5,031 bases of DNA from NCBI GenBank assembly GCA_026394265.1, contig JAPKYO010000056.1, forward strand, positions 1-5,031, read 5' to 3'. This document shows positions 1 through 4,318 of this stretch, piece by piece. The translations under genes were made by a program, and so were the position numbers. Each line of letters starts with the position of its first letter. Within the stretch, counting starts at the first letter, position 1. This DNA is from Candidatus Bathyarchaeota archaeon (lineage in GTDB: Archaea; Thermoproteota; Bathyarchaeia; TCS64). Under the pieces are notes generated by a model that did no database searches, was not told the origin of the DNA, and saw only the letters and a list, made by a program, of their open reading frames with translations.

Positions 1-216
1 GAGAAGGCAGCCAAGCACTACAACGACTTCATCGAGGGCGTAGCGGGCACCAAGCAGAAGCTGAGGGACGAAGTCGGCTACAACACCTCCTACATCCTCA
101 CCCTCATACACCACGCAATAGAGAAGGAGGCAACAGCCCCCCCGGCCGAGCCTGAACCAGAAGTCAGGAAGAAACCCGAGCCGATGCGCGTCAGGCACTA
201 CAGAAGCAGGAGATAA
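1..216 (+). CDS. C-terminal part of an unrecognised protein (5' truncated by window edge)
   Basis: An open frame runs from the first base of the window to a TAA stop and gives the last 71 residues of a protein whose start lies outside. The first ~45 residues look helical and amphipathic (a stretch with KLRDEVGYNTSYI, then an LIHHAIEKEA helix). They are followed by a Pro/Glu-rich linker (PPAEPEPE) and a basic tail ending HYRSRR. The codon use matches the neighbouring genes (many GAG, AAG, GCC, CTC codons), so it is probably a real gene end. I do not recognise the family. The basic tail could contact nucleic acid, but this is only a guess. It is read in the same direction as rpl35ae, but a hairpin, an oligo-T run and a new TATA box separate the two, so they are probably separate transcripts. 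Confidence 0.7.
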   Translation, partial: EKAAKHYNDFIEGVAGTKQKLRDEVGYNTSYILTLIHHAIEKEATAPPAEPEPEVRKKPEPMRVRHYRSRR

Positions 217-225
217 AGGCACACA

Positions 226-251
226 GGGGCTCTGGGTTCTTTTCCAGCCCC
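226..251 (+). terminator. hairpin ten bases after the stop of the first gene
   Basis: GGGGCTctGG (226-235) can pair with CCAGCCCC (244-251) around a T-rich loop, with a two-base bulge. It lies just after the TAA at 214-216 and before the oligo-T run at 296-308. It may mark or stabilise the mRNA 3' end. A hairpin is not required for archaeal termination, so the role is uncertain. Confidence 0.35.
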
Positions 252-295
252 CGGTTAACATCTAGATGCCTGAACATCGTTTGATTGGCGTCACA

Positions 296-308
296 TTTTT
301 TTATTTTT
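296..308 (+). terminator. oligo-T terminator (T7-A-T5)
   Basis: Seven T, one A and five T on the + strand lie downstream of the gene ending at 216. Runs of T in the non-template strand are the typical archaeal RNA polymerase termination signal. The run falls just before a new TATA-like box (322-328), which fits a boundary between two transcription units. This AT-rich patch could alternatively be only part of the promoter. Confidence 0.5.
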
Positions 309-321
309 GCCTGATAATAAC

Positions 322-328
322 TTTATTA
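322..328 (+). promoter_or_regulatory. TATA-like box for rpl35ae / its leader
   Basis: TTTATTA sits in a short AT-rich block within GC-rich DNA. With the usual archaeal spacing of about 25 bases, transcription would begin near 348-352. That coincides with the 5' edge of the foldable element at 349-422 and gives rpl35ae a leader of roughly 85-90 bases, unlike the nearly leaderless genes further on. Confidence 0.45.
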
Positions 329-348
329 GCGCCGCACCCCTTCCCTAC

Positions 349-422
349 TTGGCTGAGGGACGCCACTGGGGCCCCCCGTTGGATGGCTTCTGACCGAACG
401 CCCAAGAGACAAACCCTCCCAA
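349..422 (+). ncRNA. candidate structured 5' leader or small RNA upstream of rpl35ae
   Basis: This GC-rich segment lies between a TATA-like box and the rpl35ae start and has no credible coding content. Its ends pair: TTGG (349-352) with CCAA (419-422) and GAGGG (355-359) with CCCTC (414-418), separated only by a two-base CT bulge, giving nine pairs. Inside, CGTT (377-380) pairs with AACG (397-400), extended by GG/CC with one bulged G. The apical loop holds GGATGG and CTGA, reminiscent of the C and D boxes that form a K-turn or K-loop. Alternative pairings exist, for example CTTGG (348-352) with CCAAG (402-406), which is followed shortly by an ACA. It could be a regulatory leader of the ribosomal protein mRNA, an H/ACA-like guide RNA, or chance folding of GC-rich DNA. 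No known RNA family is recognised. Confidence 0.35.
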
Positions 423-436
423 AGGATGCGACGAAA

Positions 437-718
437 ATGGAGTACAAGGGAATAGTCATGAACTACGGCGTCGGCTGCAAGATGCAGTACCCACACAGGA
501 TGATAATCATGGTCCCCGGGACCACACCCAGCGAAGCCAGAGGACTCGTCGGCTCAAAGGTGGCGTGGCCACACGACGACCCCAAGATATACGGCAAGAT
601 CACCCGCTTCCACGGCGTCCGCAAGGGCTACCTGCTCGCCACCTTCAAGAGGGGCCTTCCCGGAGACTCCATCGGCAAAGCCGTCAAGATAATAAAAAAC
701 GAACCAAAGACGGTCTAG
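437..718 (+). CDS. rpl35ae: 50S ribosomal protein L35Ae (eL33)
   Basis: This is a 93-residue small basic protein of the large ribosomal subunit, shared by archaea and eukaryotes. The family pattern is clear: an N-terminal strand (MEYKGIVMNYGVG, residues 1-13), GSKVAWPHDD (39-48) where the family has a conserved G..V.W, GKITRFHG (53-60), and the signature TFKRGLPGDSIG (69-80) followed by a short basic C-terminus. Length agrees with the family (about 85-110). The open frame extends upstream to 266, but that 57-codon extension is hydrophobic and unlike any L35Ae. The ATG at 437 begins exactly where family similarity begins, and AAAGGA (421-426) could be a weak Shine-Dalgarno site. It appears to be transcribed alone from the TATA-like box at 322-328, with a foldable leader. 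Confidence 0.93.
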   Translation: MEYKGIVMNYGVGCKMQYPHRMIIMVPGTTPSEARGLVGSKVAWPHDDPKIYGKITRFHGVRKGYLLATFKRGLPGDSIGKAVKIIKNEPKTV

Positions 719-737
719 CCAACATCCTTGGCTAAAG

Positions 738-756
738 GTTCCACAGCCCGTGGAAC
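738..756 (+). repeat. perfect inverted repeat GTTCCAC-N5-GTGGAAC
   Basis: GTTCCAC (738-744) and GTGGAAC (750-756) form a seven-pair perfect hairpin with a five-base loop, 20 bases after the rpl35ae stop. It ends only five bases before the TATA-like box of the next gene. It has no following T-run, so it is not a clean terminator. Its position against the BRE/TATA suits an operator. The half-site GTTCC/GGAAC recurs in the divergent promoter region at 3494-3517. Confidence 0.5.
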
Positions 757-760
757 ATTC

Positions 761-766
761 TAAATA
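761..766 (+). promoter_or_regulatory. TATA-like box of the TIM-barrel gene (leaderless)
   Basis: TAAATA is centred about 27 bases before the ATG at 791, so transcription would begin at or next to the start codon. There is no Shine-Dalgarno sequence in the AT-rich stretch before the ATG. Both facts indicate a leaderless archaeal mRNA. Confidence 0.6.
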
Positions 767-790
767 GTAGTTTTACCGAAATCAAATACT

Positions 791-1732
791 ATGAAACTCG
801 GATTTTATACAAACTACGACGAAAAAACCGTCGAGTTCGCACACAAGGTAGGCTTCCGCTCAATGGAACTCTCGGCGTGGCCCGACTCAAGCCTAAACGC
901 GGACAAGGTGACCGACCGCCGCATCAAGGAGGTCAAGAAGGACCTCAAGGACCACGACATCGAGGTGTCTGCCCTCGGCTACTACCCCAACTACCTCGAC
1001 CCCAACAAGGCGAACGCCAAGGAGGCTACCCGGTACTTCTACAAGGTGATGGAGCTCGCCACGAGGATGGATGTGGACGTGGTCTGCACCTTCGCGGGCA
1101 GGAACATGCCGCTGTCGATCAAGGAGAACATCCCCCTCTTCGAGAAAGCCTTCACCCCCTTCTGCGCCGAGGCCGAGAAGCGGGGCATACGCATAGCCAT
1201 CGAGAACTGCCCCATGATGGACCGCTTCTACCTTCGCGGCGAGAACATCGCCATAAGCCCGGAGGTCTGGGACGAGATGTACAAGGTCGTCAAATCCAAG
1301 TCGCTCGGCATCGAACTCGACCCAAGCCACATGATCTGGCAGGGAATCGACTACGTACAGGCAGTCTACGACTACGGGGACCGCATATTCCACATACACG
1401 CCAAGGACATGGAGATAAACCGTAGGGTCCTCAAGCGCGTCGGCATCATAGGGCAGGCATTCGGCGAGACGGTCGGCCTCGGACACGGCTGGTGGCGCGC
1501 ACGCCTCCCCGGCTGGGGCGAGATGGACTGGCCCAAGTTCCTCACAGCCCTCATCGAAACAGGCTACAAGGGCAACATCGACATCGAACACGAGGACGAC
1601 GTCTTCGCCGCAGCATACGCCAAGGAGCACATAGAGACCGAGTCCGGCATCGTCGAGACCTACGGGCGCGAGGAGAAGGGCCTCATCCTCGGGTACAACA
1701 CCTTCTCCAAGCTCATGCCGGTAGAGGACTAG
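791..1732 (+). CDS. sugar phosphate isomerase/epimerase-like TIM-barrel protein
   Basis: This 313-residue soluble protein belongs to the xylose isomerase-like / AP endonuclease family 2 superfamily (PF01261). It has the alternating strand-helix layout of an (alpha/beta)8 barrel. The likely divalent-metal ligands sit at the ends of late strands: Glu138 in RIAIENCP, Asp177 and His180 in IELDPSHM, His201/His203 in FHIHAKD, and Glu266 in NIDIEHED. Family members isomerise, epimerise or dehydrate small sugars, inositols or related ketoacids; the substrate cannot be read from the sequence. A Trp/Gly-rich insert (GHGWWRARLPGWGEMDW, 231-247) before the last strand probably lines the active site, as in sugar epimerase relatives. 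Length is usual for the family. The ATG at 791 is supported by the canonical first strand (MKLGFYTNY) and by the TATA box at leaderless spacing. It stands alone, convergent with the minus-strand operon ending at 1758. Confidence 0.85.
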   Translation: MKLGFYTNYDEKTVEFAHKVGFRSMELSAWPDSSLNADKVTDRRIKEVKKDLKDHDIEVSALGYYPNYLDPNKANAKEATRYFYKVMELATRMDVDVVCTFAGRNMPLSIKENIPLFEKAFTPFCAEAEKRGIRIAIENCPMMDRFYLRGENIAISPEVWDEMYKVVKSKSLGIELDPSHMIWQGIDYVQAVYDYGDRIFHIHAKDMEINRRVLKRVGIIGQAFGETVGLGHGWWRARLPGWGEMDWPKFLTALIETGYKGNIDIEHEDDVFAAAYAKEHIETESGIVETYGREEKGLILGYNTFSKLMPVED

Positions 1733-1737
1733 CCCCA

Positions 1738-1743
1738 TTTTTT
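1738..1743 (+). terminator. oligo-T run after the TIM-barrel gene
   Basis: Six T in a row begin five bases after the TAG at 1730-1732, in the 25-base gap between two convergent genes. This is the expected archaeal termination signal for the + strand. No matching T-run is visible for the opposite operon in the gap, so its transcript may run into the 3' end of this gene. Confidence 0.5.
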
Positions 1744-1757
1744 CGAAGACCCACGGC

Positions 1758-2105
1758 TTAATGCACGTGGATGCTCTCGATTATCATCGGGAGCAGATAA
1801 TTCAAGACTATGAAGGCGGAGCCCACGGCGGGGAGAAGCCACGAGCGCCGCTTCAGTACACTCTCGGCTACAAACGGCACCGGGATCAGCAGGGAGACGA
1901 CGCTCTTCACATCCCAGTTAAGGTAGAAGCCCCACACCTCCTTCGCCCAGACCAGCCCGAACCCGAGGCCGACCAGATAGAGGACATTCGAGACGAGCAG
2001 GACCCGGTACGGCGTCTCGCGTGAGAGGCTCTTCACGGTCACGTAGAAGTAAGCCACGTAGGCGGCGAGCGAAAGCACGATGTGAAGATAGCCTACCTCG
2101 TTCAC
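1758..2105 (-). CDS. minimal CcsA/CcmC-like membrane protein with WWD heme-handling motif
   Basis: This 115-residue, four-helix membrane protein carries the signature of the heme-handling cytochrome c biogenesis proteins CcsA/ResC/CcmC. The motif is WAKEVWGFYLNWDVK (53-67), matching the family's W-G-x-x-W-x-W-D pattern with one Trp replaced by Leu62. Hydrophobic segments lie near 5-25, 33-54, 66-84 and 89-109. His8, in a YLHIVLSLAAY helix, and His113/His115 at the very C-terminus (IESIHVH) resemble the two conserved histidines that flank the WWD loop in CcsA and bind heme. CcsA and CcmC are usually 240-320 residues with six to eight helices, so this is only the core. The start is GTG at 2105: it overlaps the previous gene's TGA as GTGA, a GGAGG lies 11 bases upstream (2121-2117), and homology begins there. 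The open frame continues far upstream, but only as a shadow of the previous gene. Likely role: heme binding, transfer or electron relay with the upstream gene product. A bona fide cytochrome c assembly role is unproven. Confidence 0.72.
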   Translation of the reverse strand: MNEVGYLHIVLSLAAYVAYFYVTVKSLSRETPYRVLLVSNVLYLVGLGFGLVWAKEVWGFYLNWDVKSVVSLLIPVPFVAESVLKRRSWLLPAVGSAFIVLNYLLPMIIESIHVH

Positions 2106-3454
2106 GCCCTCGCCCCCCTCCTGCGCGTCGCGAGTATGAACAACACCCCCACGAGGTTCGCTGACGCCATCAGTATGAATAAGAAGTTCACGAAGAGCCC
2201 CAGCGCGCTCGTCGAGCCGAGCAGATTCATGTCGGTCCCGAGGAGGAGACTGTGTATCAGGACGAAGGCGTAGAGGATGTAGGAGGAGACGTGTATCATG
2301 CGCCACCGGGGGAACCTGATCCTCTTCATCACCGACTTGAAGGAGGAGGCCGTGACGACGATCATCAAGTAGAGGGAGAGGACGCCGAGGCTGACCCAGA
2401 TGGCGTTCGGGGTTGAGAAGTTGAGCCAGAAGACCCGATCGACGCCCAGCCGCCACACGCTCGCGTCGAGTAGGTTGTTGACCGCGTGTATCAGGGAGAG
2501 GACGACTGAGATTATGCTGATTTCGTGGTGCCACTTGGTCAGGGAGGGGAAGGCGCGGCGGTTGATCTTGAGGAAGACGGCGAAGAGCATAGAGAGTGAG
2601 AGTGCGAAGTAGGCGAGCAGCCCGACGACCCTCACCGTGTACCATGCGACGAGTGAGAGCTCGCCGAACTCTATTGTGACGGTGACGAGTACGTCGTTGC
2701 CCACCTTGATCGTGTAGACGGAGACGTCTCCCTCGGAGACGACGTCGGGCGGGGTGGTTGACGCGCCCGTGGTCGAGTTGGTTCCGCTGGTTGACCCGGT
2801 CCCGGTGCTGTTGGTCGGGGTGGTTGTTCCCCCGCCGCCCATCTGGGTCCCGCCCCCACCGGTCTGTGTGCCGCCGCCCCCGGTTTGGGTGCTGTTCCCG
2901 GTCTGTGTCCCCCCGGTGCCGGTCTGAGTGCTGTTCGTACCGGTCTGCGTGCCCCCGGCCCCAGTCTGGGTGCCCCCACCGCTCGGCTTGACGATGTTAA
3001 AACCCTTCAGGGTGAACGTGTCCGTGTACGTCCCCTTGTAGCCGGGGTGCTGCTTTGTGTCACCGTCTAAGACGAGTGATGTAACCACCCTTATGGTGCC
3101 GCCGACCCTTAGCGGCGTAACCTGCAAAGTATTGGTCGATAACAAATCGAGGGCCGTCACGCTTACATCGAAACCGTCGGCTATGATCTTCGCAGACACC
3201 TTGACCGGGTTCTGGGTCACCTGAGAGGACTTGAGGGTGAATTTGATCTTCAGAGTCGCCGCCTTCCCCACCTCAAGCGAGTCGGGGTACTGGAAGCTGA
3301 AACTATAAGAGACCAGATGCCCGGCGCCGCAGTCTACCCCGATGACGCCGGTGTTCGAGTCGGGTAGGGCGAGGGCGGCGGGCAGAGAGGAGAAGAATAC
3401 CACGGCGGCGAACATGATCGCCAAAACGGTCCGCCTACCAAACGCGTGAGACAC
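2102..3454 (-). CDS. secreted ectodomain fused to ferric-reductase-like di-heme membrane domain
   Basis: The protein has 450 residues from the GTG at 3454. Residues 1-29 form a signal peptide (MSHAFGRRTVL, a hydrophobic core, then AALA). Residues ~31-156 look like a beta-sandwich ectodomain. Residues ~159-232 are a Gly/Thr/Gln linker of GGTQTG-type repeats with four N-S-T sequons (Asn174, 187, 215, 226). After a short beta stretch come five hydrophobic segments near 269-296, 309-329, 350-372, 384-406 and 417-441, and a basic tail (RRRGARA). His309 (or 310) and His323 in one helix, and His388 and His401 in another, are 14 and 13 residues apart, like the two heme-ligand pairs of NADPH oxidase/ferric reductases (PF01794). 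There is no FAD/NAD domain, as in YedZ/MsrQ, so it needs a separate electron donor. An in-frame TTG start at 3541 is possible, but it would place 29 extra residues before the signal peptide. GTG 3454 fits a TATA box and leaderless start. It is the first gene of a two-gene operon. Confidence 0.78.
   Translation of the reverse strand: MSHAFGRRTVLAIMFAAVVFFSSLPAALALPDSNTGVIGVDCGAGHLVSYSFSFQYPDSLEVGKAATLKIKFTLKSSQVTQNPVKVSAKIIADGFDVSVTALDLLSTNTLQVTPLRVGGTIRVVTSLVLDGDTKQHPGYKGTYTDTFTLKGFNIVKPSGGGTQTGAGGTQTGTNSTQTGTGGTQTGNSTQTGGGGTQTGGGGTQMGGGGTTTPTNSTGTGSTSGTNSTTGASTTPPDVVSEGDVSVYTIKVGNDVLVTVTIEFGELSLVAWYTVRVVGLLAYFALSLSMLFAVFLKINRRAFPSLTKWHHEISIISVVLSLIHAVNNLLDASVWRLGVDRVFWLNFSTPNAIWVSLGVLSLYLMIVVTASSFKSVMKRIRFPRWRMIHVSSYILYAFVLIHSLLLGTDMNLLGSTSALGLFVNFLFILMASANLVGVLFILATRRRGARA
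2759..2980 (-). repeat. in-frame GGxTQTG-type tandem repeats encoding the extracytoplasmic linker
   Basis: About 220 bases of GC-rich, imperfect 15-21-base units on the minus strand encode alternating GGTQTG, NSTQTG and GGGG blocks, ending in a Thr/Ser/Gly/Asn stretch. The units remain in frame and vary at synonymous and Gly/Asn/Ser positions. The repeat joins the ectodomain to the membrane domain. Four N-glycosylation sequons lie within it, suggesting a glycosylated spacer that could cross the S-layer region. Confidence 0.8.
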
Positions 3455-3473
3455 GCAAATCTGAGGGAGATTG

Positions 3474-3483
3474 TATAACTTAA
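3474..3483 (-). promoter_or_regulatory. TATA-like box of the heme membrane protein operon
   Basis: Read on the minus strand, TTAAGTTATA spans about 20-29 bases before the GTG at 3454, which suits a leaderless start. It supports GTG 3454 over the in-frame TTG at 3541, because the latter would lie upstream of the promoter. Confidence 0.5.
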
Positions 3484-3493
3484 GGGACAGATT

Positions 3494-3530
3494 GGAACGT
3501 TCCGGCACACCCGTTCCAGAGACTGTTCTA
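3494..3530. promoter_or_regulatory. palindrome GGAACGTTCC with repeated GTTCC half-sites in divergent promoter region
   Basis: A perfect ten-base palindrome GGAACGTTCC (3494-3503) is followed by a second CGTTCC (3512-3517) and a weaker TGTTCT (3524-3529), spaced 14 and 12 bases apart. The cluster sits between the TATA boxes of the two divergent genes (minus box 3474-3483, plus box near 3561-3566), where a regulator could act on both. The regulator is unknown. Confidence 0.4.
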
Positions 3531-3560
3531 CTCTTTTTCAAAACGGGGATGCGGAGGTTC

Positions 3561-3566
3561 TTTTAA
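3561..3566 (+). promoter_or_regulatory. TATA-like box of the CDGSH gene (leaderless)
   Basis: TTTTAA lies about 26 bases before the ATG at 3590. No Shine-Dalgarno sequence precedes the ATG (the bases are TTAGATCACC), so the message is probably leaderless. Confidence 0.55.
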
Positions 3567-3589
3567 CCCATTTCGCAGCTTAGATCACC

Positions 3590-4258
3590 ATGTATGCGGG
3601 TAAAGGCAAAATAAAGATCACGAAGGACGGCCCCTACCTCGTGACGGGCAACATACAGCTACGAGAGATGATCATAGGCGCGGACGCGGACGGATTCAGC
3701 GAGAAGTGGCGCGAAGGAAAAGAGCACCCCCATCAAGAGAACTACACCCTGTGCCGCTGCGGGAAGACGAAGGACAAGCCATTCTGCGACGGCAGCCACA
3801 TAAGTACCAGGTTCAACGGGAAGGAAACCGCGACGAGGGAGCCATTCGAGAAACAGGCGGATATGATCGAAGGCCCCAAGCTCAACCTCATGGACGCCCA
3901 GGACTTCTGCGCATTCGCCAGGTTCTGCGACCGAGGCGACGGCGTCTGGAGCTACACACACGCCTCCGACGACCCGGCGGCGAAGAAGGCGGCGATCGAG
4001 GAGGCCTGCAACTGCCCATCGGGGCGCCTCGTCGCCGTTGACAAGGAGACAAACAAAACCATCGAGCCGGACCTCGACCAGTCAATCGGGGTCGTCGAGG
4101 ACCCCAAGATGGGGTGCAGCGGCCCCCTCTGGGTCCGCGGAGGCGTACCCGTCGAGGGCGCCGACGGCATGCCCTACGAGACGCGTAACCGCGTCACACT
4201 CTGCAGATGCGGCAAATCGGGGAACAAGCCATTCTGCGACGGCACGCACGCGAGCTAG
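3590..4258 (+). CDS. double-CDGSH iron-sulfur protein with central cysteine-rich domain
   Basis: This 222-residue soluble protein has two CDGSH (mitoNEET-type, PF09360) motifs at opposite ends. The first has ligands Cys55, Cys57, Cys66 and His70 (CRCGKTKDKPFCDGSH). The second has Cys205, Cys207, Cys216 and His220 (CRCGKSGNKPFCDGTH). Each should bind a redox-active, labile [2Fe-2S] cluster through three Cys and one His. Between them, Cys107 and Cys113 (DFCAFARFCDRG), Cys140 and Cys142 (ACNCPSGRL) and Cys176 (GCSGPLW) could hold another cluster, as in divergent Fer4-type domains. The order (N-terminal GPYLVTGN strand, CDGSH, ARFC domain, SGPLWVRGG, CDGSH) matches a widespread prokaryotic family of about this length. 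No signal peptide or membrane segment is present, so it is cytosolic. Family roles proposed elsewhere are electron transfer and Fe-S or redox sensing; the partner here is unknown. The gene is divergent from the heme membrane protein operon, sharing 135 bases of promoter DNA. Confidence 0.9.
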   Translation: MYAGKGKIKITKDGPYLVTGNIQLREMIIGADADGFSEKWREGKEHPHQENYTLCRCGKTKDKPFCDGSHISTRFNGKETATREPFEKQADMIEGPKLNLMDAQDFCAFARFCDRGDGVWSYTHASDDPAAKKAAIEEACNCPSGRLVAVDKETNKTIEPDLDQSIGVVEDPKMGCSGPLWVRGGVPVEGADGMPYETRNRVTLCRCGKSGNKPFCDGTHAS

Positions 4259-4302
4259 CCAGTAAACACCTAAATCCCGGGAAACCACAGCATACCCAGC
4301 CC

Positions 4303-4308
4303 AGAGGA
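4303..4308 (+). promoter_or_regulatory. possible ribosome binding site for the winged-helix gene
   Basis: AGAGGA lies ten bases before the GTG at 4319. The in-frame TGA at 4310-4312 rules out any earlier start, so this site and the GTG together define the beginning of the gene. A TAAAT at 4271-4275 could be its TATA box, giving a leader of about 20 bases. Confidence 0.4.
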
Positions 4309-4318
4309 ATGATGCAAC

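Noticed and set aside
331..422. tRNA gene in the GC-rich block before rpl35ae
   Set aside because: There is no T-arm GGTTCGA-type sequence, no D-arm pattern and no seven-pair acceptor stem of the right spacing.
266..436. 57-codon N-terminal extension of the L35Ae frame, hydrophobic at first sight like a signal peptide
   Set aside because: L35Ae is a ribosomal protein with no export signal, similarity begins at the ATG at 437, and the region contains terminator-like and promoter-like sequence.
893..1738. 281-codon open frame antisense to the TIM-barrel gene
   Set aside because: It is a by-product of GC-rich codons in the opposite gene. Its translation is a low-complexity Val/Leu/Asp/Glu-rich product with no recognisable domain, and no promoter is visible.
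2106..2645. 180-codon upstream extension of the WWD protein frame
   Set aside because: It lies out of frame inside the membrane protein gene and translates to an Arg/Pro/Leu-rich shadow. The GTG at 2105 with GGAGG and the GTGA overlap is the natural start.
2759..2980. Repeats taken as a CRISPR array or mobile element
   Set aside because: The units are short, imperfect, contiguous and in frame, with no unique spacers. They encode a low-complexity protein linker.
2671..3070. Several 60-100-codon frames on both strands over the repeat region
   Set aside because: GC-rich repeats leave all frames open. Only the minus-strand frame gives a coherent signal peptide, ectodomain and membrane protein.
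3752..4249. CRCG...CDGSH motifs read as heme c sites linked to the CcsA-like gene
   Set aside because: They are CDGSH [2Fe-2S] ligand sets (three Cys, one His). No CxxCH is present and the protein has no export signal.
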